Source of the DNA: Neolentinus lepideus HHB14362 ss-1
Taxonomy: Eukaryota; Basidiomycota; Agaricomycetes; Gloeophyllales; Gloeophyllaceae
Direction of reading: 5' to 3'
DNA: 64,000 bases
NCBI GenBank assembly: GCA_001632425.1
Contig: KV425600.1
Location: forward strand, 62,001-126,000
Below the pieces are notes generated by a model, which was given only the letters and a program-made list of their open reading frames with translations, ran no database searches and had not been told where the DNA came from. The position numbers were made by a program, and so were the translations under genes. Below, piece after piece: positions 12,430-23,113 of the stretch. The number at the start of each line of letters is the position of its first letter. Position 1 is the first letter of the stretch.

Positions 12430-12886
12430 ACGAGTAGAGATCATACTCTGAAGATAAAGGAGAAATATCAATACACACGCCCTATATGTGTCTTGCCACA
12501 GGCTGAGCCATGAGTACTGTAGGCCACCCGTAGCTGTGCGCACGGTCAGAATTTAAAGCCTGTAGACATGGACAATGGACAAGAAGCAGCGTGATCCCCA
12601 GGAACACGGCAATATGATTCTAGAGTCCAGTAATTCCAGGTCATGCGTTGATACACAATAGTACAGATCCCAGGTTCGACGGACACATCAAGCAGCTGCA
12701 GCGTAGAGAGACTGGGAGGAACCCGAACTGCGGTGAAATCGAGCGCTGCGGCGACGCGGTCTCGTGATGTGCTCGTGATGTGACTGCGCCGACGCGTCGA
12801 CTCGGTGTTACATAATACTCACACTGTGGACATTGACGTGTAGGCAGCAAGAGGTCATTATCCACGAAGCCAACCTTATCGCTTCC
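12430..12886. other. Intergenic region upstream of the helicase gene
   Basis: No gene seen. It separates the divergent copy 2 paralog and the helicase gene, so it probably holds promoters for both. No specific element recognised. Confidence 0.4.
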
Positions 12887-15800
12887 ATGGAAGATGAATA
12901 CTTGCAACGTCTCAATGCAGAACAGCTGAAAGGTCTGTCGGTGTACTTCCTGTGGAAGGAACTCATTATGGACGCAGCCCTGAATAGCTGTCCAACATCC
13001 GCACGACGTCCCTTTGCAGATTCTTGCTGGCCCAGGAAGTGGAAAGACAAAAGTATGACCCAAAATTATGGACTGTATGCTCTGGATAAACAGCTTCACA
13101 CAGGTCCTTACTTCAAGAATTGCATACCTCATCCTTCACGAGCACATACAGCCGCAGTCCATATGCGCGGTAACTTTCACGAACAAAGCGGCTAGGGAAA
13201 TGAAGGAACGATTGACGAAGCTCATAGGTAAATCGAAGGTGGAGGAGGTCAAAATGGGGACGTTCCATGCTCTATGCGCGTTGTTCTTGAGACGCTATCC
13301 CACGCGTGTTGGCGTGAAAAACAACTTCACAGTATGCGATGCAGATGAAAGGTATGGTTACTGGCTGACGAAAACACGCACATGCTCTTCTTACGAATTT
13401 GCGTTGTTTAGTAAAAGCATCCTCAAGCGATTGTTGAATTCGTATAAGGATTGTCTCGAAGACAACCACCTCTCACTCGATGTACGCAACGTCATGTCGA
13501 TGATATCCAAAGCCAAGTCAAGGGGCCAAAGCCCTCACGATCTCGCGACTCGAGCCAAGCATTTTGGTGGGCATACACCGACCGAGAACGTAATCGACCG
13601 CATTATCGCGGAGCTATATGAAAGCTACGAAAAATTTCTTCGCGAGAACAATAGCCTAGACTTTGATGATCTTCTCGTGTATGGTGTCAAATTGTTCTCG
13701 CAGCAGCAAACCACGAATTGGTGTCGACATGTGCTTGTAGACGAATTGTACGTTGCTCGACTATTTATCCTCTAGGTAGGTCCTGATGTTTTCAATAGCC
13801 AGGATACGAATACGCTGCAATACGAGCTCATGCGCCATATCGCATCTTCATCTCGTTGCGTCACTATCGTTGGCGATCCTGATCAATCTAGTACGGACAC
13901 CTCTTGCAGTAGATCACCCACCACGGCTGATTCATGCGCATATAGTTTACGGCTGGAGGTCCGCTGAAGTCGCTAATCTTGCGAAAATGAAGCTGGGTAC
14001 GATGATACACGCTTCATAGCACTTGCCAGCTCATCATCCTGCAGATTTTCCGGCAACTGTGCAAATATATCTGGAACAAAACTATCGTTCCACAGCCTCG
14101 ATTCTAAGAGCGAGCATGACCATTGTTTCACAAGGTTCGTACTTCTCGGATTCTTCAGGCAAGCCATGCAACTCACGATACATATTCTATTCACAGATCA
14201 AACGCGGATACCGAAAACTCTACATACATCGCATCCTGACGGATGTATACCTGTATTACGACGATTCCCGTCTGAACAAGATGAGGCAACTTGCATCGCT
14301 CGGGAGATCAAGCGGCTGTCAGCGTCTTCGGGTGGTATGCTTGGCTGGGAAGATTTTGTTATCTTGTGTGCGTGTATGATAGCGCGCTTATCGAGTATAC
14401 AGCTCATCCGCAACATGTTATAGTGCGGATGAATTCCTTGTCGCGGAGTCTTGAGAGTGCACTGAGGAAAGAAGGTATTCCGTGCCGAGTGCTGAAAGGT
14501 CAAAAATTCTTTGAGCGTCTTGAGGTGAGAAAATAATACGGTTCCTTTGAAAAGGCACTGATCAGTCGATATTATCACACATAGATCAAGGATCTATTGG
14601 CATACTTGCAATTAGTCGATAATCCTGAATTCGTGCCGGCCTTTGAGAGGGTAATCAACGTGCCAGCGAGGGGAATTGGTGACAAGGTCGGTCAGGAAGA
14701 CGCCTTCCGTAGCCCAATCTATCACGCATCATCATTATTTTCGTTTACAGACTCTAGGAGAGATCCTCCGAGCCGCTCATGCCAAGCAGCTCTCTCCCCT
14801 TGCGTTTATAGAGCGCATTCACGATGGTCGAGTACCAGATGTCAAACCTCCTGTCAAAAGGAAAATCGCGTCTTTCGTTAAGGCGATTCGTGAGTTGCGA
14901 GTGACAGCCCGTCAGGTGAGCCTTCCAGTTAGCCTTCGCAGATTCGGGGCTAATCAAAGCTCAGGGAACCATGCCCGCGGACATTATACGCAAATTGATA
15001 ATCCTCGTCGAGTACGAAGACCACCTCAAGAGAACTCAACCAGACGCGGACACGCGGTGGGAGAACGTTATGGAGCTGATCAACTTCGCTAGTGAAGTCC
15101 AAACGGAGCTGAATGACTACCCTCTGCAAGATTTACCCGACGAAACCACACCGACAGGAGACAAAGACTGGGATGACATGCCCGACGAAACGGAGGTTGC
15201 TGAACTAGACGAGGAAGGGATCGTGGAGGTCAAGCCTAACAACTCGAAAACCACAGCAGCGCAGATGGCGGATACGAATTTAGAGGCGTAAGTCGTGTGC
15301 TGCCATAATGAGCCGGTTGAGACTGTAGCTGTTTTGACAGGTCTACTCCTCTTCGGCTCTTCTTGCAAGCTTCTCTGCTCTCTGGCGACTCCGGTGACGG
15401 AGGGGAAGAGGGAGGAAAGGAGGTACGTTCTGAAATGTGTAAGAGCCTATGTTGTACCAAAGCATCATATTGCAGAAAGTTACTATTTCCACGTGCCACT
15501 CGGCAAAAGGACTAGAATGGCCCGTTGTATTCATCCCTGCTGGTATGCGTTCCAGAAGGCTTATAATTATTCACTAATGATTCTATAGTCGAGGAAGGCA
15601 CCTTCCCTTTCGCTCTATCGGAGGATGCGAATGAGGAACGGTGAGTTGATCACATGGCCTTTCTCACTATACGGCGACCTACTTTCATCTTAGCCGATTG
15701 TTGTTCGTGGCCTGCACCAGAGCCCAGAGCTTGCTATATCTGTCGCACTGCAACAAGCGGTTGATAGCCGGAAAACAAATGGACAGAAGGTTATCGACCT

Positions 15801-16635
15801 TTGTGAAAGCTGTGATCGAGGACACTCCAGTATGCGTAACTTTCCGTAGAAAAACACGAGCTGACAAATCGCTGGTGTCAAGGACATCTTTGCGGAAGAA
15901 ACGCCTGAATTAGACAGAGCGCATTTGGAGCAGATGGCAGCCATCCTGGGCCGACAAACGCCCAATCAAGACGTTGTCGTGCAGAAGCTTGCCGAGTTGT
16001 ACGTGCAGACTAGAGATTTTACTATTTCAAGACCTAGTGATAACTTTTCTGACCATGTTCTCAGCTATTCTACAGATCGCTATCATAAATTTATGCCTAC
16101 CTCGGGGAATGCTCTGTCAACTACCTTCGTGGCAGCTGACGCTGTCTACCGTACCGACACGGACAAGGCAATTCAGCAGCGCCAAGTTTTGAACAAGCCT
16201 TCCAATAATCAAGTGCTATCTAAAGTGACACATGGACGCCAATCCACTCAGCAATATAGCGGAAGGTCCCTTGTCAGGATGAAACCTACGGCAGTTTCTG
16301 GGCCACATCATGACACCTCCAATCGGCGTCCAGTCGCTGCTCTGTGTCCTGGCCACTCTAAGCAGCTCCTTCCGCTCCAACAGGTGTTCCAACCAGCAAA
16401 CGAGCAGTCTCCAAGATACTCATCCTTGGCCGCTTTGACGAGAGGGCATTTACACGACGCATCGAATGCTGAGGATCCGCGAGGCACTTTTTTATCTTCG
16501 TCGAAGCAAGGCTTTGATTCTCCAGGCACCGCCGCTCCTCCTCCAGCGCCATCTGTGCCTATCAAAAGGCGGTTGGGCATGGGGAGAATGGTTACTGGCT
16601 ATGCGAACAAGAAGTTCAGACCTCCCCAGTCGTAG
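12887..16635 (+). CDS. SRS2: UvrD/Rep-superfamily 3'-5' DNA helicase, Srs2-like
   Basis: An ATP-dependent helicase that in yeast removes Rad51 filaments and restrains recombination in the nucleus. The start MEDEYLQRLNAEQ carries the Q-motif region. Splicing at GAAAG|gtctgt ... aatag|CT and ACAAAA|gtatga ... cacag|GT yields the Walker A ILAGPGSGKTK followed by VLTSRIAYLILHEH. Further motifs are Ia (AVTFTNKAAREMKERL), GTFHALCALFLRRY, NSLDFDDLLVYGVKLF, motif II split by an intron (VLVDE|FQDTNTLQYEL), and motif III GDPDQS|IYGWRSAE. Later exons carry NYRSTASILRAS and the C-terminal helicase motifs. The tail (16000-16635) is Ser/Gln/Pro-rich and ends TGYANKKFRPPQS, as expected for the long regulatory tail of Srs2. 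Many 45-65 nt introns; frames join well. Last exons less certain. Confidence 0.88.
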
Positions 16636-17402
16636 AGGCCGCGAGAGTTGGGATGTCTAAACTCAGGTGGTTTCCACTTAGTCCATCTATCGAGTCTTGC
16701 GAGTGCTTCATGTCCATGTTCTTTTAAACTGTGCCATCTACACATTCCAGCTAATGTTACTTCACAATGTGTATTGAAATGCCACTATAGTTGGGATGGA
16801 GCGATCCGCTAACTTCGTAAGAGCGTCGACGTCCAGATTCAACGTATACCTGGAGAACAAATAGCAAGATCTAGTCAGCTTACAAAAACTTTCAATATAA
16901 TGCAAAGAATCAGCGTCGAAAGGGTGTCCTCAACCACGCAAGGGCGTCGGAAGTCTAACATGCGAATTTGACGAATCGGCACGAGTGCCCATCCTGAAGG
17001 ACATAACAGAGACGTGTAACACTCACGCAGTATATCCTATATATGATGTATCACACGAAGTCGGAGCATTATGAATGACAGAAAGTCGAGTAGAGCTTGA
17101 AAAGCGAGCGCGAAGAAATTTATAGTTGCTGATATAACCTTATTTTGACCTATTTGTCCTTGGCGGCGAAACAAGTACAATCTAGAAATTCTTACGTCTA
17201 CGCAGTCTAGTACAACTCACCAAGTGTGCGGAACGACGAAGTCAACCGGAATCTCTTCCATAGAAAACACTCAGGAAGTACTCCAGGAGTATCGTTACTC
17301 GGAAAAGAATAATTCGAGGACCGGGTCATTTACCACGTGGTAGCCACGCGAGCCTGCGATCATTAATGTAAGCTCGAAATTTCTGCGCGCATACTGTACA
17401 AC
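16636..17402. other. Gene-free stretch
   Basis: Intergenic between two plus-strand genes. No open frame with coding character. Likely helicase 3' UTR and NOP15-like promoter. Confidence 0.5.
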
Positions 17403-18589
17403 ATGGCCAAAGACGTACAATCCAAAAAACTTTCTAAAGCCGACAAAAAGACTCGCTCGAGTGCTTCTGCTTCAGTTAAAGAGTCTGTTCTGGGAACGCC
17501 GTCGCTGAAAGTCAAGGAATCTAAGAAGGCTTTGCCGCCCCCGAGTGCTGCTATTGAAAAGACTGATGCTATCGAGGTCCAGGACACGAAGTCAGAGGAG
17601 CAGAAGAGAAGAAAGAAGGGAAAGGCTGCGAAGGCAGCGGACGAACAGGAGGGAGCAAAGGAGAGTCCGTCGGGGAACAATAAGGACGATAAAGAGGACG
17701 ACGCTGCCGCCTCAGACGATCAATCCGTGCACCTTCATGGCTTCTCCGATTCTGAAGACTCGTCGGACGACGAAGATGATATGCCCGATGCAGACCCTAT
17801 CGAGCTGGGAAAGCTGCCTACTATCGCCAAGGACGATGTGACAGTGCAACGAAGGCTGGAGAAAGCGAAGCGGCAACCAGTGAGCAACATGCGCATCACC
17901 CGTCCGTTTACTATCGTTGTCTTACGAATGTAAGCTTTTTTAGACAGAAGATCGTGGCGTCATCTGGATCAGCCGCCTACCGCACGGTTTCTATGAGGAC
18001 CAGATGCGGGCGTATTTCACCCAGTTTGGGGAGGTCACCCGCTTACGACTGTCGCGCAACAAGAAGGTACGTCCTCCATCGGTGCTCCATAATCCAAGTA
18101 GCAACTTAATATAACGTCAGACCGGCCGCTCGAAACACTACGCCTTCATCGAGTTCATCTCATCCGAGGTAGCCACCATTGTCGCTGACACAATGAACAA
18201 TTACCTTTTGATGGGCCATATACTCCAGTGCAAGGTCATCCCCAGGGATGAAGTCCACCCCGAGCTGTGGGTCGGTGCAAATCGCAAGTGGCGCTTTGTA
18301 CCGAGAGATCGCATAGCGCGGGTGCAGCATAACAAGGCGGGTCTTAGGTGGCTATTCCGTACAATATGTCTCTGACGTAGTCCAACTCAGCTGCGCACCC
18401 CGGAGGAGCAGGAAAAGGCGGAGCGCAGGCTTCTGCATCGCCAGGATGCTAAGAAGCGGAAGCTGAAGGAGTTGGGAATCAAGTATGATCTGGATGCGGT
18501 GTCCTATGTGGGTGTTTGCGTTTATTGACTGCAGCTTGTATATGCTCACACGTATTTTTTGCCAGAAAAAGTCTAGAGCGGCTGCATAG
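17403..18589 (+). CDS. NOP15: RRM-containing nucleolar ribosome-biogenesis protein (NOP15/NIFK-like)
   Basis: The predicted RNA-binding protein of the 60S pre-ribosome has a long Lys/Ser/Asp-rich N-terminus ([16 protein letters not shown], acidic [18 protein letters not shown]) followed by one RRM. The RRM shows RNP2 [13 protein letters not shown] and RNP1 SKHYAFIEF, with [18 protein letters not shown] between them. The C-terminal block, with [19 protein letters not shown] and [20 protein letters not shown], is typical of the NOP15/NIFK family. The last exon is tiny: TAT|gtgggt ... gccag|AAAAAG gives KKSRAAA and the stop at 18587-18589. Five exons, canonical splice sites. Fragments resembling its last exons recur at 21536-21600 and 25384-25470 between the transporter copies. 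Confidence 0.88.
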
Positions 18590-19513
18590 AAAGCCTCACA
18601 GACGTCCCCTGTTCTAGTTTACTGGTTTGGTCCGGTTCCTCGCTCCCATTTTTAGTTCCGCTGCCACTTAGTGCGACGGTATACACACTTTGCTGCACCT
18701 CTATTCTAACAACCGTGCGAGTAATCATCGGTGTTCGACACATACAAGTTAGATCTGTCCTTGTTCTGAGTGAAGATGTCCGCGTCAGATAGCACGCCTC
18801 AACTCTCTTCGCCATTCAAGTTAACTTGTGACCCAGCAATTAAGGATCCTGATCATGATTACAGTTTTGACTTCCTCCCCTTTATTTTCTGTTTGTCATC
18901 TGTCTTCTCATCCCTGTCCGGCTTATGAGCCACGACCTGCGGATTCTCTTCCTCCGTGTTTGTCAGCTGCTCCTTGGGGTTGTCCTCCGGCCTGTGCAGC
19001 GACGGCTGAGACGGCTCAGAAAATGCCGAGGGCGGGGGATTTTCGAGTTTGGGCGGCATTCTCGCGCTGGTTATCTATATTAATGTAGAGTTCTCTATTG
19101 GGTTCAATCACGTTGCAGGGACTGATACTGATGGAAAGCATATCTTACTCGCCTTGTGTTGAGCGCGTTCGGAATTGCGAGCCGCCAGGAAATCGTCGCG
19201 AGTCTGCGGTTTGTCCAAATAATCGCATTATATATTCCGCTAGAATATCGATGCGGCATTGACGCAACGCTCGTCGACGTCGATCTTATGACGAGGCCAG
19301 CACGTGAAAATATAGAAGAATATTAATTGTTCCCTAAGCTATGAATTCCGTAGACACCTGGAAGCCTCGCAAAAATACAACTATAATGTACTCGTGTTGA
19401 ACAGGGTATAAGGACTGTTCTGTCCGTTCGAAATGCAAGTATCCACAGCCAGTGCCAAGAAACATTGAAAGGAAAGTAACAGGGCACGAAACAAGACGTC
19501 TTCAGGGTGTTGG
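18590..19513. other. Mostly gene-free stretch
   Basis: Apart from the possible small protein at 18859-19059, nothing supported. It separates the NOP15-like gene from the dead transporter copy. Confidence 0.4.
18859..19059 (-). CDS. Possible small hydrophilic protein
   Basis: A 66-residue minus-strand frame starting MPPKLENPPPSAFSEP, rich in Pro, Glu and Lys and ending KIKGRKSKL. The composition is unlike random sequence. Upstream (19140-19220, minus strand) another coding-like stretch, DYLDKPQTRDDFLAARNSE, could be an earlier exon, but no splice pair that joins them in frame was clear. Not recognised; it may be a fragment of a larger small gene. Confidence 0.3.
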   Translation of the reverse strand: MPPKLENPPPSAFSEPSQPSLHRPEDNPKEQLTNTEEENPQVVAHKPDRDEKTDDKQKIKGRKSKL

Positions 19514-21088
19514 TTAACCGGCAACACCCTGGACAAACTCGCTCCGGTCCTCATTGGATACATCCTCGGGTGTGCGGCCCTTGGTATCGGGCAGCAGGAG
19601 TGTCGATAGATACCAGTGAACATCAAGGCCTCAAATATTCTCAAGCTAAGTACAGCAATGGCAATCAGTCAGACGGTCATACCGTCAATGGGGGATTGGA
19701 CGCTCCATAGGTACCGCATGTGGTGGTCACCCCTCGCTTGGCCACTGTCGACGAGCCCTGCGAAATCGACTTGGGTGACTGTTGTGTCACATGCAACAGA
19801 GATAACATTGGTGACAGACAGATAACGCGTAGGAAAGACCTCCCGGGCACGATCGAGGTGGCATTGATGGGCCTCAAGTTCATGAAGAAGTTGGCCAAGC
19901 AGCACAGAAAGACGAAGAGCCGCGCGCCGACGGCTTGTTTCCGAGCTTGCCTCAAGCGGAGCCCATGATGATGAAAAGAATGGAGCATACGACGAAGCCT
20001 ACGAGTTGGATGAGCTTGAGTCTCCACGAGTCATTGGAGAGGAAGGAGACCCAATAGCCGGGGATCAAGCCTGCAACAGAGAGGGTGAAGTTGCCCATGC
20101 AAATGTTGCGGAGGTAGACGTAGGCGTCCATGGCAGTTCTAAGCGAAAGGCTAGCATAGCTGGGAAATAATCGATGAAGTCAGGTCGAGACGCGTTAGTT
20201 ACCTGGACCCTTCGGACGACAGTGTCGGGCTCAGGGTAGAGCTTGGCACTCGGCATCTTGCGCAGTCTAGACAATGTTCCGCTCGATATCCATTGCGAAA
20301 CGAGGAGTCTCGAGGACAGTGAGACAAAAATAAAGAGAGATACAGACAAAGATATAGCCGATACCGATGAGACGACATGTGGTCGACGTGGGGAAGATCT
20401 GGGTAGGGGTCATGCAGAAGGGAGGTCTTGTATGCAGCCACCACGACCACCGCGACCAGGGCGGCAGTGAACTGACCCCAACCCTGAGCAGCGAAGACAT
20501 CGGTCATAACACGACCACGGATATGGGCTGATGAGGACTCGAATGACGGCACTCAATCGATGATCTCCACCATATCAATGCCCATCTATCGATGATTTTA
20601 ATTGCTAATTTGGATAAAATAGTTGTGACTCACAAGAAATCGCCGAACAGCACTGGGGGTCGTGCGTAAAAGACATTTCGCCTCGGACCAAGTAACCAGC
20701 CGGTTTACTTGCTACAGCGGACTGGGTCGGAGTCGAACCAATTGTTGACTGCCGCCCGGTCACATCGCTTGTCTAAAAAAAAAAAAAAGAAATCGCCGAA
20801 CAGTGATGACACCAATGATGCTAACGACATCGGCCAAACCGCGAGCCTTACTGAGAGTCACGAAGATCATCATCATGAGTTCGACTCCGCAACTGTTGTT
20901 CTCTGTCGTGAGGCTGGAACACGGATTATGTCAAGAGAGAAATTGACAAGGCCTCACAAGAATCTGGCGTTATCAACCTCTACTAGTGCAACTCGCCATC
21001 GTTCATCGAAACCATAGGTGTCATTGTTCAGGACTCGGGACCCAGAGTCGATGTACGATAGCCTCCCTTGCAAGTGGTAATTCTCCAT
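19514..21088 (-). pseudogene. PHO84-type phosphate transporter copy A, dead
   Basis: The N-terminus (MENYHLQGRLSYIDSGSR at 21088, ending EVDNARFL) and the C-terminus (LLLPDTKGRTPEDVSNED, stop at 19514) match the four intact copies. The exons for the first membrane segments, carrying GFFTDAYDIFAINIAS and GWLADVLGRKRM in the others, are missing. The GIGGDYPLSAVISSEF signature is destroyed: the frame reads MGIDMVEIID then a stop before VPSFESSSAHIRGRV. Further frameshifts follow HVDHM and SQWISS. A 136 bp poly-A-tailed insertion lies at 20651-20786. The closest relative by eye is copy C (shared GGDxHHMRYL and NYHLQ/IHGLQ N-termini). No CACGTT site lies in its promoter. Confidence 0.9.
20634..20803 (+). 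mobile_element. Short poly-A-tailed retroposed insertion with 17 bp target duplication (SINE-like)
   Basis: The sequence aagaaatcgccgaacag occurs at 20634-20650 and again at 20787-20803 and encloses 136 bp. The insert ends in a run of about 14 A, as expected for target-primed reverse transcription by LINE machinery. The body (cactgggggtcgtgcg to cgcttgtct) has no open frame. It contains ggagtcgaacc, the reverse of a tRNA T-loop-like box, but no full tRNA fold could be drawn, so its source RNA is unknown. It interrupts the dead transporter copy, where the gene sequence resumes directly after the second repeat. Confidence 0.75.
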
Positions 21089-21253
21089 ACGAAAGTTGAT
21101 GACATTTGCTGTGGGCAAAGGAGAGAGGAAAGAAGAAAGGGAGGCGCTTCACCGTGTCTCTGGGTCTGGTTAGCTCATATAGTACTTAGTAGACGGAGTT
21201 AGAGTAGTTAAGGGATAGGGAAGTTGAAGCATCAAGGTCTCATGCAGGAAAAA

Positions 21254-21496
21254 GCATGTTAGCGGGCAGTGCTCAGTCCTTCCCATATCTGTTTTTGACT
21301 GGATCGTATATTTTGGGAGCGGCATGTTTGGGATTTGTTAGGCATGATCCCCCAGAAGAATCCACTTCGGCCAAAGGCATGTTAGCGGGCAGTGCTCAAT
21401 CGCTCCCATATCTTACCTTAACTGAGCCATATACTTTGGGCGTGGCATGTTTGGGGGTTCCCAGGCAGGATCATCTGGACGGATCCACTTCGGCCA
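21254..21496 (+). repeat. Two ~120 bp direct tandem repeats
   Basis: Unit 1 (21254-21376) and unit 2 (21377-21496) both begin gcatgttagcgggcagtgct and end at ccacttcggcca, with about 80% identity by eye between. Read in one frame they stay open across both units (MLAGSAQS... twice). The unit has no recognised domain and no splice context, so coding is doubtful. It lies just upstream of the dead transporter copy. Confidence 0.75.
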
Positions 21497-21535
21497 CTCA
21501 CGCCTGAATAACAGGAAAAAAACTTCTCCTTGCTA

Positions 21536-21600
21536 CAAAGTTGGATGTCAAGTATGATCTCCGTCTCGATGCTGTGCTCGATGTGACCGTATGCCCTTAT
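21536..21600 (+). pseudogene. Possible NOP15 3'-end relic
   Basis: The stretch with gtcaagtatgatct and gatgctgtgctcgatgtg resembles the NOP15-like gene near 18479-18515 (atcaagtatgatct, gatgcggtgtcctatgtg). Short and diverged. Supports duplication of a unit that included the end of NOP15. Confidence 0.35.
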
Positions 21601-23113
21601 CAGGACCATTTGTTGTGTCGCGCCTCTAGCTGTGTCTGCTGCTTATTGAATCTTAGGTGTAACTCGGGCTGGTGCAGTGGCAGCTTGTGCCGACTGAACA
21701 TGCCGGCGCGGTGAGATAGCTTCGAGTTCCAACATTCTCGTATTGTCCTCCGTATCTGATGCGCATTTGACCTAAGTCAGCTGCTCCTTAGCCTCGTCAG
21801 TCATTGCGTGTATATTGATTGTGCTGATGGGAGACATATTCTGTGGCTTGCCTTCAGCTGGACCAATCTCCCGGGAGCTACATGTGCACGTGACACCCGG
21901 CGCCGGCTGACTATCATTGTCAAGTCAACATAGTAGCACGTTCCGACCGGCTTTGTGAGTAAACGCCACCGGATCCATGTCAGAGCCGATATCATTGCTA
22001 TGCAGCGGAAGCGGGTACAGTATTGAGCACTCACCTATCTAGAGCCTCGTATGACTGGGGTCGATCAGCTGTACAACTGCATCCCACCTGTCCTCGTACA
22101 TGTGACAGGCAACGGGCATCCATAATACGCATTTCCTATTGACGCCACAAATATCAATCACTGCGTAGAAGGCTACCCAGTTCATCTTCGTCTTGATGGG
22201 CCTCGATCTTGTTGTGAATGATTTGAACCTATCAGTTCCCGAAACTGAAGTCGAACCAGTGGTGCCTGCTTCTCCCGACATGAAGCTCGACACACCATGG
22301 CATCCCGGTTATTCCCGATAAACCACTCTCTTAGCGTGAGTGACAGGTCCCTAAGTAGAACAACGATAAGGGCCTGTTCGAATCCTCTAGACCTGGTGTA
22401 GTACTTAGTACTTGATGACGAAGCGTGTGTAGACCGACTCGGAGTGGCAACGAACAGTCACACTCAGTTGGCTCACAGAAATTCCCACAGCCCCCTCGAG
22501 TCGCGCCACAGACGTGTTCGGTTTGTCGTTTACGCGTATTCAGCCTGATATGCTCAAACAACAAAGGAGTCCAGAAGCGTTTATTATGCAATAAGACGTT
22601 GACTAGTCGTGGTATACGTGTAGAAGAGGAGAAAACAATTTTTTCTGTATCTGTGGCTGGTGTGGCGCATCGCGGCTGTGTTCAGGGGACATGGGGGTAC
22701 GCGTTACCAAACACTGCGACTGGTTCCGGTACCTCGGACCTAGATCACCGGGTATCCAACAGGACCTAACTGAACAAACCTTTCAATCAAACCTTCACTG
22801 ACACTAGGACAACGTGCATGAGCTCCGCAGCTGGTTCCACAACATGCTAGCCATTGCATATCAATGTATGTAGTATATCATTAATTGAAGGTGCCATCCA
22901 AATCCATACATTCTCAGAGATGTCGTAAAGCTACAAGTGGTGCCAATAGGCGTTTATATAAATGTTACGAGACAAGGACTGCGAGCGGAAATATGTTAGA
23001 TCATAGAGCACTACTAACAACAGCAACAAGATCGCGATGCAATCTACATTGTCTGTCCAAAACCAACTGGAGAAAGTAATCGATCAAGTGTACAAAAGAC
23101 CGCGACCTCATCG
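21601..23113. other. Gene-free stretch
   Basis: Intergenic between transporter copies A and B. Short overlapping frames only, none with a recognisable motif. Confidence 0.45.

Noticed and set aside
13272..13469. Minus-strand ORFs inside the helicase gene
   Set aside because: Shadow frames opposite conserved helicase exons.
20700..20775. tRNA gene suggested by ggagtcgaacc / ggttcgactcc
   Set aside because: No acceptor stem, D-arm or anticodon arm can be paired around the T-loop-like box on either strand. Treated as the body of a retroposed insertion.
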